DNA from: Pantoea eucrina
Lineage (GTDB): Bacteria > Pseudomonadota > Gammaproteobacteria > Enterobacterales > Enterobacteriaceae
Length of the DNA: 64,000 bases
Assembly: GCF_002095385.1 (NCBI RefSeq)
Contig: NZ_MIPP01000015.1
Location: 1-64,000 of the forward strand
Direction: 5' to 3'
A program made the translations under genes and the position numbers. The notes beneath the pieces are model-generated. The model made no database searches and was not told the DNA's origin. It saw only the letters and a program-made list of their open reading frames with translations. Within the stretch, counting starts at the first letter, position 1. The number at the start of each line of letters is the position of its first letter. This document shows, piece after piece, positions 1 through 9,319 of this stretch.

Positions 1-19
1 CCCCTCCGCAATGAGGCGC

Positions 20-48
20 ACTATAAACATCCCCCAGGATGATGTAAA
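20..48 (-). promoter_or_regulatory. Strong stable-RNA-type promoter reading out of the left edge
   Basis: On the minus strand a -35 TTTACA (43-48) and a -10 TATAGT (20-25) are separated by exactly 17 bases. A GC-rich GCGCC stretch follows the -10, as in stringently controlled tRNA and rRNA promoters. In E. coli the serine tRNA gene serT lies divergently beside yccA, so this is probably the serT promoter with the tRNA itself just outside the window. The promoter elements are seen; the tRNA identity is inferred from synteny. Confidence 0.7.
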
Positions 49-230
49 GCGGTGAATGAATCGTTCGGCTGAAAAACAGCCAGATTTGTTTTTTTTGCCG
101 TCAAAAACAGCATTCTGCTTACTGAAACAGCAATTTATCGCGTAAAGATGGGTAAAACGCCTTTGCTGTTCTGAGCCCGCTGCGTATTCTCAGCGCATGT
201 AAGGTGTCCTCTCTCTTTAAGGAGTAAATG

Positions 231-887
231 ATGGACAAAATTATCAGCTCATCACAGCAACAATCTCTGATCGGCACTCATAAAGTCCTGCGTAATACCT
301 ACTTTCTGCTCGGCCTGACGCTGGCGTTTTCTGCAGTGACCGCCACGCTGAGCACGGTCTATGCACTCCCCTCACCCGGCCTGATCCTGATGCTGGTAGG
401 TTTTTATGGTTTGATGTTTCTGACCTACCGTCTGGCAAATAGTCCGGCCGGAATAGCAGCAGCGTTCGCCTTCACCGGCTTCCTCGGCTACTGCCTGGGG
501 CCTATCCTCAGTTCATTTCTGAGCGCGGGTATGGGCGATGTAATCGCCATGGCGCTGGGCGGCACGGCACTGGTCTTCTTTTGCTGTTCAGCCTATGTAC
601 TGACTACCCGCCGCGACATGTCATTCCTTGGCGGTATGATGATGGCAGGCTTTGTCGTTCTGCTGGTTGCGGTCGTAGCAAACCTGTTCCTGCAGCTGCC
701 GGCCCTGCATCTGGCTATCAGTGCGCTTTTCATTCTCTTCTCTGCAGGGGCTATTCTGTGGGAGACCAGTAACATTATTCATGGTGGCGAGACCAACTAT
801 ATCCGCGCGACCGTTGGACTCTATGTCTCTCTCTATAACATCTTTGTCAGCCTGCTGAGCCTGCTGGGTTTCGCTAACCGCGACTAA
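231..887 (+). CDS. yccA: Bax inhibitor-1 family inner-membrane protein, modulator of FtsH
   Basis: The 218-residue protein has about seven hydrophobic segments and almost no soluble domain, as in the Bax inhibitor-1 family. It matches E. coli YccA over its whole length, including the stretch around [13 protein letters not shown] and the C-terminal [16 protein letters not shown]. YccA is a substrate and modulator of the FtsH membrane protease and protects SecY when secretion jams. Two tandem ATG codons exist (228 and 231). The GGAG at 221-224 lies six bases before the second, which is preferred. A terminator follows directly, so it appears to be monocistronic. Confidence 0.95.
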   Translation: MDKIISSSQQQSLIGTHKVLRNTYFLLGLTLAFSAVTATLSTVYALPSPGLILMLVGFYGLMFLTYRLANSPAGIAAAFAFTGFLGYCLGPILSSFLSAGMGDVIAMALGGTALVFFCCSAYVLTTRRDMSFLGGMMMAGFVVLLVAVVANLFLQLPALHLAISALFILFSAGAILWETSNIIHGGETNYIRATVGLYVSLYNIFVSLLSLLGFANRD

Positions 888-900
888 CGCTGCAGCGCAC

Positions 901-938
901 AAAAAGCAAACCCCGCTCTGGCGGGGTTTTTGCTTTTT
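901..938 (+). terminator. Intrinsic terminator after yccA
   Basis: A CCCCGC / GCGGGG stem with a TCTG loop is flanked by A-rich and T-rich arms that extend it through AAAAAGC and GCTTTTT. The T-rich side follows on the plus strand, which fits termination of yccA. Confidence 0.85.
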
Positions 939-987
939 CAGGCGGCGGGAATTTACAATAAGCGCAGATAACAGATGAGGAAAACGC

Positions 988-1314
988 GTGATTGTTAACG
1001 GCAGTGAGATTGTAACGGATGCAGAAGGCTATCTGACTAACCACGCAGACTGGTGTGAAGAGGTAGCGCTGGCGATCGCCCGGCAGGAAAACATTGAGAT
1101 GAGCGAGGCTCACTGGGAGGTCGTCCACTTTGTACGCGACTTCTACCAGGAATTTAACACCTCGCCTGCAGTACGCATGCTGGTAAAGGCGATGGCGAAA
1201 AAGTATGGCGAGGAAAAAGGCAACAGCCGCTATCTGTTCCGCCTCTTTCCGGACGGCCCGGCAAAGCAGGCGACAAAAATTGCCGGCCTGCCTAAACCCG
1301 CAAAGTGTCTCTGA
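988..1314 (+). CDS. tusE: TusE, sulfur carrier for tRNA 2-thiouridine synthesis
   Basis: This 108-residue DsrC/TusE-family protein accepts persulfide sulfur from the TusBCD complex and hands it to MnmA for 2-thiolation of the wobble uridine in Lys, Glu and Gln tRNAs. The penultimate cysteine of the C-terminal PAKCL tail (Cys107) is the conserved sulfur-carrying residue. The sequence motifs [15 protein letters not shown] and [10 protein letters not shown] are typical of the family. The ATG is preceded by GAGGAAAA. The stop codon directly abuts the stop of the convergent acyP gene, so the two genes meet with no spacer. Confidence 0.95.
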   Translation: MIVNGSEIVTDAEGYLTNHADWCEEVALAIARQENIEMSEAHWEVVHFVRDFYQEFNTSPAVRMLVKAMAKKYGEEKGNSRYLFRLFPDGPAKQATKIAGLPKPAKCL

Positions 1315-1593
1315 TCAGCCAGTGGTAAAGCTGGCCGGTCGTTCGGCCGGCTCACAGGACTCAGTCACGACGTTGTCCACCCGCGCACTGCGCGGCCCGC
1401 CTGCCTGAAGCCAGCTGATTAGCGTTTCGACCTGCCGTTCCGGACCGCAGGCCAGCACTTCGACGCTGCCATCGGACTGATTACGGGCGTAACCGGTCAG
1501 GCCCAGCGCTTTCGCCTGCTGCTGGGTGTGATAACGAAAGCCCACGCCCTGTACCATGCCATATACCCGGATTGTGCAGCTGCGTTCAGCCAT
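1315..1593 (-). CDS. yccX: Acylphosphatase
   Basis: The 92-residue protein hydrolyses acyl phosphates such as carbamoyl phosphate. The signature region [14 protein letters not shown] carries the catalytic arginine (about residue 20), and [13 protein letters not shown] carries the catalytic asparagine (about residue 38). Length is as expected for the family (YccX/AcyP, about 92). It is transcribed divergently from rlmI and convergently to tusE. No other function is suggested by the sequence. Confidence 0.95.
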   Translation of the reverse strand: MAERSCTIRVYGMVQGVGFRYHTQQQAKALGLTGYARNQSDGSVEVLACGPERQVETLISWLQAGGPRSARVDNVVTESCEPAERPASFTTG

Positions 1594-1678
1594 AGTGCCT
1601 TTCCCCTATTCCGCGTTGCAATTTGGCGCCATCCGCCGGAAAATAGCGCCTCATTTTTTCAGGTAAGCATAGCAAACT

Positions 1679-2869
1679 ATGACCGTTCGATTGATTCTCA
1701 CCAAGGGACGTGAAAAATCCCTGCTCCGCCGTCATCCCTGGGTCTTTTCCGGCGCCGTTGCGCGCATGGAAGGAAAAGCGCAGTCTGGCGAAACTATTGA
1801 TATCTGCGACAGCTCTGGCAAATGGCTGGCACGGGCCGCTTATTCACCGGAGTCGCAAATTCGCGCACGCGTCTGGAGCTGGCAACAGGATGAATCAATC
1901 GATATCGCCTTCTTTGTTCGCCGTTTAGAGCAGGCGCAACAGTGGCGTGACTGGCTGGCGACCCGCGACGGACTCGATAGCTATCGCCTGATCGCTGGCG
2001 AATCAGATGGTATGCCCGGCGTAACCATCGATCGCTTTGGTCATTTTCTGGTACTGCAGCTTCTGTCCGCAGGGGCAGAGTATCAGCGGCCTGCCATTGT
2101 CTCTGCGCTGCAGCAGTGCTATCCGGAGTGCGCTATCTACGATCGTTCCGACGTCGCCGTGCGCAAGAAAGAGGGGCTGCCGCTGGCGCAGGGCCCGGTA
2201 AGCGGCGAACTGCCGCCTGCCCTGCTGCCTATTACCGAGCACGGTATGAAACTGCTGGTAGATATTCAGGGCGGCCATAAGACTGGCTACTATCTTGATC
2301 AGCGCGACAGTCGTTATGCCACCCGTCGCTATGCGCAGGACGCGCGCGTGCTTAACTGCTTCTCTTATACCGGTGGATTTGCCGTTTCGGCGCTGCTCGG
2401 CGGCTGTCGCGAAGTGCTGAGCGTGGATACCTCACAGGATGCGCTGGACGTAGCAAAACAGAACGTTGAGCTGAACGGGCTCGATGTGTCGCGGGCACAG
2501 TTCCTGCGGGATGACGTTTTTAAACTGCTGCGCCGCTATCGTGATGCAGGCGAAAAGTTTGATCTGATTATTATGGATCCGCCTAAATTCGTTGAGAACA
2601 AAAACCAGCTGATGGGCGCCTGCCGTGGCTATAAAGATATCAATATGCTGGCGATGCAGCTGCTTAATCCAGGCGGTATTCTGCTGACGTTCTCCTGCTC
2701 CGGCCTGATGGCTACGGATTTATTTCAGAAGATTGTGGCCGATGCGGCGCTGGATGCCGGACGTGATGTACAATTTATAGAGCAGTTCCGTCAGGCGGCC
2801 GATCACCCGGTAATAGCCAGCTATCCGGAAGGTCTTTATCTGAAAGGTTTTGCCTGCCGCGTACTGTGA
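1679..2869 (+). CDS. rlmI: 23S rRNA m5C1962 methyltransferase RlmI
   Basis: The protein has 396 residues, the same length as E. coli RlmI, and methylates C1962 of 23S rRNA using S-adenosylmethionine. An N-terminal PUA domain (about 1-80) precedes a linker and a C-terminal Rossmann methyltransferase. Visible motifs are [14 protein letters not shown] (AdoMet binding), IIMDPPKF (motif IV) and TFSCSGLM, whose Cys is the catalytic nucleophile typical of m5C enzymes. The hspQ heat-shock promoter begins one base after its stop codon. Confidence 0.96.
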   Translation: MTVRLILTKGREKSLLRRHPWVFSGAVARMEGKAQSGETIDICDSSGKWLARAAYSPESQIRARVWSWQQDESIDIAFFVRRLEQAQQWRDWLATRDGLDSYRLIAGESDGMPGVTIDRFGHFLVLQLLSAGAEYQRPAIVSALQQCYPECAIYDRSDVAVRKKEGLPLAQGPVSGELPPALLPITEHGMKLLVDIQGGHKTGYYLDQRDSRYATRRYAQDARVLNCFSYTGGFAVSALLGGCREVLSVDTSQDALDVAKQNVELNGLDVSRAQFLRDDVFKLLRRYRDAGEKFDLIIMDPPKFVENKNQLMGACRGYKDINMLAMQLLNPGGILLTFSCSGLMATDLFQKIVADAALDAGRDVQFIEQFRQAADHPVIASYPEGLYLKGFACRVL

Positions 2870-2897
2870 CTTGAAAACCCGATCCCTGCCCCCATAT
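2870..2897 (+). promoter_or_regulatory. Sigma-32 heat-shock promoter of hspQ
   Basis: CTTGAAA (2870-2876), a 13-base spacer and CCCCATAT (2890-2897) match the sigma-32 consensus (CTTGAAA, about 13-15 bases, CCCCATnT) without a mismatch. It ends 31 bases before the hspQ start codon. HspQ is a known heat-shock gene product in E. coli. Confidence 0.88.
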
Positions 2898-2928
2898 TTA
2901 GTGGCAGGTAAAGTTTTGGGAGGTCGCA

Positions 2929-3246
2929 ATGATTGCCAGTAAATTTGGAATTGGACAGCAGGTCCGGCATCGTCTTTCTGGCGTGCTGGGTGTCATCGTC
3001 GATGTTGACCCTGAGTATTCGCTGGATGAGCCGGAACTGGATGAAGTTGGTGCAACGGAAACGCTGCGTGCCGCCCCCTGGTATCATGTGGTGATGGAAG
3101 ACGAAGAGGGCGAACAGGTTCACACCTACGTTGCAGAAGTGCAGCTGGCAGGTGAAACGCTGTTCGAGCATCCAGAGCAGCCCTCTATGGATGAGCTGGC
3201 CGCCTCTATCCGGCAGCAGCTGCAGGCACCCAGCCTGCGACATTAA
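2929..3246 (+). CDS. hspQ: Heat shock protein HspQ
   Basis: The 105-residue protein matches E. coli HspQ throughout. The start [14 protein letters not shown], the central [11 protein letters not shown] and the C-terminal [13 protein letters not shown] are conserved. HspQ is a hemimethylated-DNA-binding/YccV-like domain protein that accelerates degradation of certain DnaA mutants and acts as a specificity factor for Lon. GGGAGG lies just before the ATG. Heat-shock control is supported by the sigma-32 promoter immediately upstream. A terminator follows the gene. Confidence 0.95.
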   Translation: MIASKFGIGQQVRHRLSGVLGVIVDVDPEYSLDEPELDEVGATETLRAAPWYHVVMEDEEGEQVHTYVAEVQLAGETLFEHPEQPSMDELAASIRQQLQAPSLRH

Positions 3247-3252
3247 TTATAT

Positions 3253-3276
3253 CGGCGACGCAGGTCGCCGTTTTAT
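3253..3276 (+). terminator. Intrinsic terminator after hspQ
   Basis: CGGCGAC (3253-3259), loop GCAG and GTCGCCG (3264-3270) are followed by TTTTATT, a good terminator for the plus-strand hspQ transcript. Confidence 0.85.
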
Positions 3277-3284
3277 TGTCTGAT

Positions 3285-3701
3285 TCAGGCTGGCGTAATA
3301 TTCAGACGCGGGATTTCAATCTTCGGACAGCGGTCCATAATCACCGTCAGGCCAGCATCACTTGCCAGCACGGCCGCCTGCTCATTGATAACGCCGAGCT
3401 GAAGCCACAGCGTTTTCGCGCCAATCGCAATAGCGTCCTGTGCCACCTCCCATGCCGCCTCAGCATTACGGAATACATCTACCATATCGACTTTACCGGG
3501 GATTTCTGCCAGTGAAGCGTAGGCGGTCTGCCCCATCAGCTGCTGCCCGGCCAGTTTAGGGCTCACCGGAATCACCTCATATCCCTGATCCAGCAAGTAA
3601 CGCATCACGCCATAGCTGGGACGAGCCGGTTTGTCGCTGGCCCCCACCAGTGCGATACGACGGGTATTCATCAGCACATCACGAATTGTTTGATCGTTCA
3701 T
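3285..3701 (-). CDS. yccU: CoA-binding-domain protein YccU
   Basis: The 138-residue protein is a single Rossmann-like CoA-binding domain. The nucleotide-binding stretch is IALVGASDKPARPSYGV (about residues 17-33), followed by YEVIPVSPKLAGQ and a C-terminal CPKIEIPRL. The family is widespread but its substrate is not established, so only CoA or nucleotide binding can be stated. It is convergent with hspQ; the two genes share the hairpin between them. It appears monocistronic. Confidence 0.9.
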   Translation of the reverse strand: MNDQTIRDVLMNTRRIALVGASDKPARPSYGVMRYLLDQGYEVIPVSPKLAGQQLMGQTAYASLAEIPGKVDMVDVFRNAEAAWEVAQDAIAIGAKTLWLQLGVINEQAAVLASDAGLTVIMDRCPKIEIPRLNITPA

Positions 3702-3878
3702 TCATTTCCCCTTCTCTTTATTGCCAGAGTGTAGCTGCCCTTTCCGCTCGCGGCGCAAGCCGCAAAGATGAAATGTTTGCGCCAGGGCACGAATAAATAT
3801 GTTTAAATGTAAATTTAGTGCCATAATGAAATACTTTGCTACACATCACTGATTACCCGCCATATTTCGGGAGTAGAA

Positions 3879-4499
3879 ATGAAGCTGTCACCGGCTGTCA
3901 CAGGCATTATTGCGCTGCTTGTCACAGCATCCTGCCCCGCCATTACGCTTAAACTCGATCCGCAGATTGATTTGCTGGTGCTGGACGGGCGGAAAATTGC
4001 CGGCTCACTATTAAAAGGCGCAGACAGCCTTGAGCTGGAACAGGGGCAGCATCAGTTTCTGTTTCGCGTTGAGAAACCCTGTCCTGACGCAACCCATTTC
4101 CAGTCAGTGCCGATGATTGTCACATTTACCGCGGAAGCACACTCTGTGGCGATCCACCTGCCCTCGCTGAACAGCCGGCGTGAACGCAGCACGTTTAATA
4201 AGCTCCTGAACTTCAGGCTGATTGATGAGCGGGGCACAGAAATTGCCAGCCTGCGCGATCGTCTGCCGCAGAGCAGCAGCGGTGACATGATGCAGGCGAT
4301 GATGGCTTACAACCGCGCAGCACAGACGGCATCCGTACTGCGCTTTGCTGCTCCTTCGGCGACAGCAGTAAGCGAAAACCCCGATTTTGCCTGGCAGGAT
4401 GCCAGCGATTTGCCCTCAATACAGCGCTGGTTTAAACGCTTTGATGCAGCAACCCGTCAAAAGTTACTGAGCTGGATGAAAACGTTACGCACCAGCTAG
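3879..4499 (+). CDS. yccT: DUF2057 secreted protein, YccT/CsgI-like
   Basis: The 206-residue protein begins with a probable Sec signal peptide (hydrophobic residues about 8-21, cleavage near CPA/ITLKLD). The mature part has the YccT pattern, a beta-rich start in which LLVLDGRKI and LELEQGQHQFLFRVEK are typical of DUF2057. E. coli YccT (CsgI) is periplasmic and represses curli assembly in vitro. Whether this divergent copy does the same is unknown, and curli genes are not in the window. The ATG is preceded by GGGAG. In E. coli mgsA lies between this gene and helD; here only 28 bases separate them. Confidence 0.8.
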   Translation: MKLSPAVTGIIALLVTASCPAITLKLDPQIDLLVLDGRKIAGSLLKGADSLELEQGQHQFLFRVEKPCPDATHFQSVPMIVTFTAEAHSVAIHLPSLNSRRERSTFNKLLNFRLIDERGTEIASLRDRLPQSSSGDMMQAMMAYNRAAQTASVLRFAAPSATAVSENPDFAWQDASDLPSIQRWFKRFDAATRQKLLSWMKTLRTS

Positions 4500-4527
4500 C
4501 GCCTCACTTTTCCTGGCGCTGCCTGGC

Positions 4528-6582
4528 TCAGGCTTTACGCGCTACCGGTACACCCAGCTCACGCAGCTGTTCAACAAAGCGCGACGGACAGGCTTTATTA
4601 AACAGCAGCCACACCTGTTCACGTGCCCGCGTCATAGCCACATAAGCGAGGCGCCGCTCTTCCGCATCGGGAAAATCTTCCACGGGTGGCAGCAGCCCCT
4701 CCTCCAGCACCGACTCACGCGCCGGAGCCGGAAAGCCATCGGCTCCCTGATGGAGGCCGGTCAGGATGACGTACTCCGCCTGCTGACCTTTACTGGCATG
4801 GATTGTCATAAACTCCAGCTGTAATCCGGGCCAGCGCGTTTTTGCCCGGTCCAGCAGCGCCGGACGCAGATGATGGTAGCGCGCCAGCAGCAAAATCCTC
4901 TCTTCCGGTTTCGCAAATCCGCTGAGTTTGTCCAGCAGCCCCTCCAGCTGATCGTCCGGCAGCAGCGTTACCGCCTTTTTACTTCCTTTGCTCAGACTGG
5001 TGAGCGTTTTTTTCAGCTGGTGCGGATTTTGCTGGATAAAACCATTAGCAATGTCAGCAATGCGGCTATTGAAGCGATAGGTGGTATCCAGCACGCAGCT
5101 GTCGCCGTCGCCAAAATAGTGGTGAAAAGCGGTGGTCAGATTGAGCTTAGCGCCGCTAAAACGGTAGATTGCCTGCCAGTCATCGCCTGCAGCAAACAGG
5201 CTGGTATGAGCATTCTGCGCGCGCAACGCCTTTAAAAGTGCGGCACGCTGCGGCGAGATATCCTGAAACTCATCGACCAGAATATGCTTCCAGGAGCTGA
5301 TAAAACGTCTTTTTTCCAGCACCTCTGTCGCCTGCTGGATCAGGCCGGCAAAATCAACGGCGCCCTCCGCTTTAAGCGCACTTTTCCAGGCTTTCAGCAG
5401 CGGAGCCATCAGTTTTATCCGCTTACTGAAGCTATCGCGCCACGCTTCCGGAACGGCCGCGATTGTTTCCGCCTGATTACCGCTCTGCATCCGCAGCAGG
5501 CCCAGCCACTGCTCAAGACGCGGCGCCAGCCGCTGCGCGATAGCGCTATCCTGCCAGAATGCGCCGTCCGGCAACGTCCACGCCAGATCCTCCTCCAGCC
5601 ACTGACGCCAGCCGCTGGCCTGCGCCTTTTTAGCCGCGCACTGCTCGCGCCAGCTCTCCAGCAGCAGCTGGCGACGGGCAGCGCTGTCACTCTCCAGCTG
5701 GCTGATAACCGGCGGCTTGCGGCCACTCTCGCGAATAATATGCAGCGCCAGCGCATGAAAGGTACGCGCCTGCAACGCCTTTACGTTAAGTTGCGTGTCC
5801 AGGCGTTGATTTATCTCTTCTGCAGCCTCCCGGCCAAATGCCAGCAGCAGTATCTGGTCAGGATGAGCCAGTCGCCGCTGCAGCAGCCAGCCAGCACGTG
5901 CCACCAGCACGGCGGTTTTACCGCTGCCTGCACCCGCCAGGACCAGCAACGTCTCTTCACCATTAACCACCGCTTCTGCCTGCGCACGATTAAGCGGTGA
6001 GCGCTCAACCGTGGCGAAAAAATCCGGATTTGCCTGAATCACCTGCTCGCTCCAGCGACGGTTACGCTGGCGAATTGTGGCTTCGCCCTGCTCCAGCCAC
6101 TGCCGGCAGCGATGCCAGCGTTCACGACAGTTATCCAGCGCCTCCAGGCGCGCCAGCGGCAGCGGCAGTGCCGCAATCGTCTCGTTAACCCGGGCCAGGA
6201 TAGCAGCCAGCTCACTTCGCTTCAGCCAGCGATCCTCTGCGGTCAGCTGCGAAATATGCTGCAGCAGCTCATCCAGCACGCCCGTACTGATATGGCTCAT
6301 TTCAGCGCTCCACTGCTGCCAGGCGTGCTGCAGATAGTGATAAAAACGCTGCGTCTCCTGCCACTCGGTACCATGCAGCCGCACCACCTGATTCTCCGCC
6401 AGCAAAAACTCCAGCTCGCCCCATACCAGACCGCGTTTGCAGCTGATATCCAGCAGCTGATTAAACGGAATAAGGTATTCATGACGATCGCCGCTGACTT
6501 CAACACCGGCGGTCAGCAAACGCACCCGGTTGTAAGGATGCTGCGCCAGACGTTTACCCATTGCTGTTGCTTTCAGTTCCAT
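4528..6582 (-). CDS. helD: DNA helicase IV
   Basis: The 684-residue superfamily 1 helicase has the same length as E. coli HelD, a 3'-5' DNA helicase implicated in RecF-pathway recombination. The N-terminal roughly 190 residues are the HelD-specific region. The UvrD-like core follows, with Walker A GAGSGKT at about 217-223, LLLAFGREAAEEI (motif Ia), ILVDEFQDISPQR (motif II, around 425), GDDWQAIYRFSGA (motif III), TIHASKGQQAEYV (motif V) and LAYVAMTRAREQVW (motif VI). It is transcribed toward yccT with no gene between. Confidence 0.95.
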   Translation of the reverse strand: MELKATAMGKRLAQHPYNRVRLLTAGVEVSGDRHEYLIPFNQLLDISCKRGLVWGELEFLLAENQVVRLHGTEWQETQRFYHYLQHAWQQWSAEMSHISTGVLDELLQHISQLTAEDRWLKRSELAAILARVNETIAALPLPLARLEALDNCRERWHRCRQWLEQGEATIRQRNRRWSEQVIQANPDFFATVERSPLNRAQAEAVVNGEETLLVLAGAGSGKTAVLVARAGWLLQRRLAHPDQILLLAFGREAAEEINQRLDTQLNVKALQARTFHALALHIIRESGRKPPVISQLESDSAARRQLLLESWREQCAAKKAQASGWRQWLEEDLAWTLPDGAFWQDSAIAQRLAPRLEQWLGLLRMQSGNQAETIAAVPEAWRDSFSKRIKLMAPLLKAWKSALKAEGAVDFAGLIQQATEVLEKRRFISSWKHILVDEFQDISPQRAALLKALRAQNAHTSLFAAGDDWQAIYRFSGAKLNLTTAFHHYFGDGDSCVLDTTYRFNSRIADIANGFIQQNPHQLKKTLTSLSKGSKKAVTLLPDDQLEGLLDKLSGFAKPEERILLLARYHHLRPALLDRAKTRWPGLQLEFMTIHASKGQQAEYVILTGLHQGADGFPAPARESVLEEGLLPPVEDFPDAEERRLAYVAMTRAREQVWLLFNKACPSRFVEQLRELGVPVARKA

Positions 6583-6705
6583 GTCCGCATCATCAGGTGA
6601 AATTCAGTTATTGCGCAGTTTACCTGTCAGACACTTGGCGCTCCAGCCTTAAAACAGGCTAAACTTGGCGACACATATTGCGGATTGCAAAAGGAAAAAC
6701 GCGTT

Positions 6706-7149
6706 ATGCGCACCGTACTTAATATTCTGAATTTTATCCTTGGCGGCTTTCTCACTACGCTTGGCTGGCTCTTTGCCACGCTGGTCAGCATTGTGCTGAT
6801 TTTTACGCTGCCGCTGACGCGCTCCTGCTGGGAAATCACAAAACTTTCGCTGGTTCCGTTCGGCAATGAAGCGGTTCACGTTGATGTACTGCGTCCTGAC
6901 AGCAAAAGTGCGTTTCTCAACGCTGGCGGTACATTTCTGAACATCTTCTGGCTTATTTTCTTTGGCTGGTGGCTCTGCGTAATGCATATCTCAACCGGAA
7001 TCGTGCAGTGTCTGAGCATTATCGGTATTCCCACCGGGCTGGCGCACTTTAAGCTGGCTGCGATTTCACTCTGGCCGGTTGGCCGTCGGGTGGTGAGCGT
7101 CGAAGAGGCGCAGGCAGCGCGTGAAGCTAACGCGCGCCGCCGCTACTGA
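6706..7149 (+). CDS. yccF: YccF inner-membrane protein
   Basis: The 147-residue membrane protein contains two copies of the YccF domain. The first includes LNFILGGFLTTLGWLFATL and the second LNIFWLIFFGWWLC with ISIIGIPTGLAHFKL-type continuation. Function is unknown. The ATG at 6706 is preferred over one at 6685 because AAGGAAAA lies at good spacing before it and because E. coli YccF begins MRTVLNILNF at this point. It is followed after 11 bases by yccS, forming a two-gene unit as in E. coli. Confidence 0.92.
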   Translation: MRTVLNILNFILGGFLTTLGWLFATLVSIVLIFTLPLTRSCWEITKLSLVPFGNEAVHVDVLRPDSKSAFLNAGGTFLNIFWLIFFGWWLCVMHISTGIVQCLSIIGIPTGLAHFKLAAISLWPVGRRVVSVEEAQAAREANARRRY

Positions 7150-7160
7150 GGATCCGGTTT

Positions 7161-9296
7161 ATGTCCGACGCTATGCCCGCCTGGCGCCGCTATCTGTTTA
7201 ACAGCAGCCTGCGCTATCTGCTGCGTATTTTTCTGGCGCTGTCGGGCTGCGCCGCGTTTCCCTGGTGGCTGCAGCAGGTAGAGTGGACCATTCCGCTTAC
7301 GCTGGGGGTGGTCGCTGCCGCGCTGGCCGATCTTGACGACCGCTGGACAGGCCGTCTGCGCAATCTGATCATCACCCTGTGCTGCTTCTGTATCGCGTCG
7401 GTCTCCGTTGAGCTGCTTTTCCCCAGACCCTGGGCGTTCACTGCCGGCCTGGCGCTCTCAAGCTGGGGATTTATCCTGCTGGGCGCGCTTGGCCAGCGTT
7501 ACGCGACCATCGCGTTTGGTGCCCTGCTGATTGCGGTATATACCATGCTGGGTATCGGGCTCTTTCCACAGTGGTGGATGCAGCCCGCGCTGCTGCTGAC
7601 GGGAGCACTCTGGTACAACCTGCTGACCTTTATTGGCCACCTGATGTTTCCGGTGCGACCCGTTCAGGAGCAGCTGGCGGCCAGCTTTTCCCAGCTGGCG
7701 CGTTATCTTGAGGCGAAAGCAAACCTGTTTGATCCGGACGGCGGTGAGCAGGATGATGCCGCTCTGATTGCCACCGCAATGGCTAACAGCCAGTTAGTCG
7801 CGCAGTTAAATCAGACTAAAAATACCATTCAGAGCCGGCTGCGTGGCGATCGGGGTTCGCGCAGTACCCGCCGCAGCCTGCATTACTATTTTGTGGCGCA
7901 GGATATTCATGAGCGCGCCAGCTCTTCGCACATACAGTATCATCAGCTGCGAAATAACTGGCGTTACAACGAAATCCTGTTCCGTTTTCAGCGTCTGCTG
8001 AATATGCAGGCGCAGGCGTGTCGCCAGCTGGCTGAAACGATCGTACTGCGCCAGCGCTGGCATCACAGCAGCCATTTTGAGCGTGCTTTTGCGCGCCTTG
8101 AGACGGCCCTTGAGCGCCTGCAGCAAAGCGACCCGGATGCCGGACATACCGCCCCGCTCTCCTGGTTACTGCGTAATTTGCGTGCCATTGACGCGCAACT
8201 TGCTTCGCTTGCTTCAGAACAGCAGCTGTTTGAGACGCCGCTGCAGAGTGAGCACCATCTTTCGCGTGACACGCTGCGTGGCTGGTCCGATATACGTCTG
8301 CGTCTGAGCCGTCACCTTACGCCCGCCTCTCCGCTGTTTCGCCACGCCATCCGAATGTCGCTGGTGCTCTGTATAGGTTATGCCTTTATTCAGATTACCG
8401 GGCTGCAGCGCGGTTACTGGATACTGCTTACCAGCCTGTTTGTCTGTCAGCCCAACTATAACGCCACGCGTCGCCGGCTGGCGCTGCGTATCGGGGGGAC
8501 GCTGGCAGGTGTGGCAATCGGGCTGCCGGTGCTGTGGCTGGTGCCCTCGGTGGAGGGGCAGCTGCTGCTGATCGTCCTCAGCGGCGTGCTGTTTTTTGCT
8601 TTCCGTCAGATTCAGTATGCGCAGGCCACGCTGTTTATTACCCTGCTGGTACTGCTCTGCTTCAATTTACTGGGTGAAGGCTTTGACGTGGCCCTGCCGC
8701 GTATTGTTGATACGCTTCTGGGATGCGGACTCGCCTGGCTGGCGGTGGCGTTTGTATGGCCTGACTGGCGTTTTCGCAAGCTCACCACAATAGCCGATCG
8801 CGCGCTGAATGCTAACTGCCGCTATCTGGATGCCATCATGGAACAGTATCATCAGGGCAAAGATAACCGGCTGGCTTACCGGGTCGCACGCCGGGATGCG
8901 CACAACGCTGACGCCGAACTCGCCTCTGTGGTATCGAATATAAATAGTGAACGCCGGGCAGATCAGACGCTGCGGGAGCACGCCTTCAGACTGCTCTGTC
9001 TTAATCACTCGTTTCTGAGCTATATCTCAGCGCTGGGTGCACATCGCACCCGCTTATCACCGGGGAAACTGCTCACGCTGCTTGATGACGCCGTCTGTTT
9101 TGTTGAGGATGTTTTACAGATTGAGTGCGTGACAAACGATCGGGTAGCCGCGATGCAACATACGCTCCAGCAACGCATCGGCGAACTGAAAACCAGCTCT
9201 GAAGCCCAGGCACCTCTGATTTTGCAGCAGCTCGATTTACTGATCACGCTGCTGCCTGAGATCGCCCGCCTGCGCCGCGCCCTGGCGCAGGCCTGA
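7161..9296 (+). CDS. yccS: YccS/YhfK family putative membrane transporter
   Basis: The 711-residue protein has the FUSC-like architecture. An N-terminal group of about six membrane helices (about 20-170) is followed by a long soluble segment rich in Arg and Gln (about 170-390), a second helix cluster (about 400-530) and a C-terminal cytoplasmic domain. Related proteins include the aromatic-acid effluxers AaeB, but no substrate is known for YccS. It forms an operon with yccF and meets the convergent sxy gene with only 23 bases between stops. Confidence 0.9.
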   Translation: MSDAMPAWRRYLFNSSLRYLLRIFLALSGCAAFPWWLQQVEWTIPLTLGVVAAALADLDDRWTGRLRNLIITLCCFCIASVSVELLFPRPWAFTAGLALSSWGFILLGALGQRYATIAFGALLIAVYTMLGIGLFPQWWMQPALLLTGALWYNLLTFIGHLMFPVRPVQEQLAASFSQLARYLEAKANLFDPDGGEQDDAALIATAMANSQLVAQLNQTKNTIQSRLRGDRGSRSTRRSLHYYFVAQDIHERASSSHIQYHQLRNNWRYNEILFRFQRLLNMQAQACRQLAETIVLRQRWHHSSHFERAFARLETALERLQQSDPDAGHTAPLSWLLRNLRAIDAQLASLASEQQLFETPLQSEHHLSRDTLRGWSDIRLRLSRHLTPASPLFRHAIRMSLVLCIGYAFIQITGLQRGYWILLTSLFVCQPNYNATRRRLALRIGGTLAGVAIGLPVLWLVPSVEGQLLLIVLSGVLFFAFRQIQYAQATLFITLLVLLCFNLLGEGFDVALPRIVDTLLGCGLAWLAVAFVWPDWRFRKLTTIADRALNANCRYLDAIMEQYHQGKDNRLAYRVARRDAHNADAELASVVSNINSERRADQTLREHAFRLLCLNHSFLSYISALGAHRTRLSPGKLLTLLDDAVCFVEDVLQIECVTNDRVAAMQHTLQQRIGELKTSSEAQAPLILQQLDLLITLLPEIARLRRALAQA

Positions 9297-9319
9297 AACA
9301 GTAACAGCGGCTCCCGGGT

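Noticed and set aside
5284-6000. 238-codon plus-strand frame inside helD
   Set aside because: Antisense to the conserved helicase motifs of HelD; no domain of its own.
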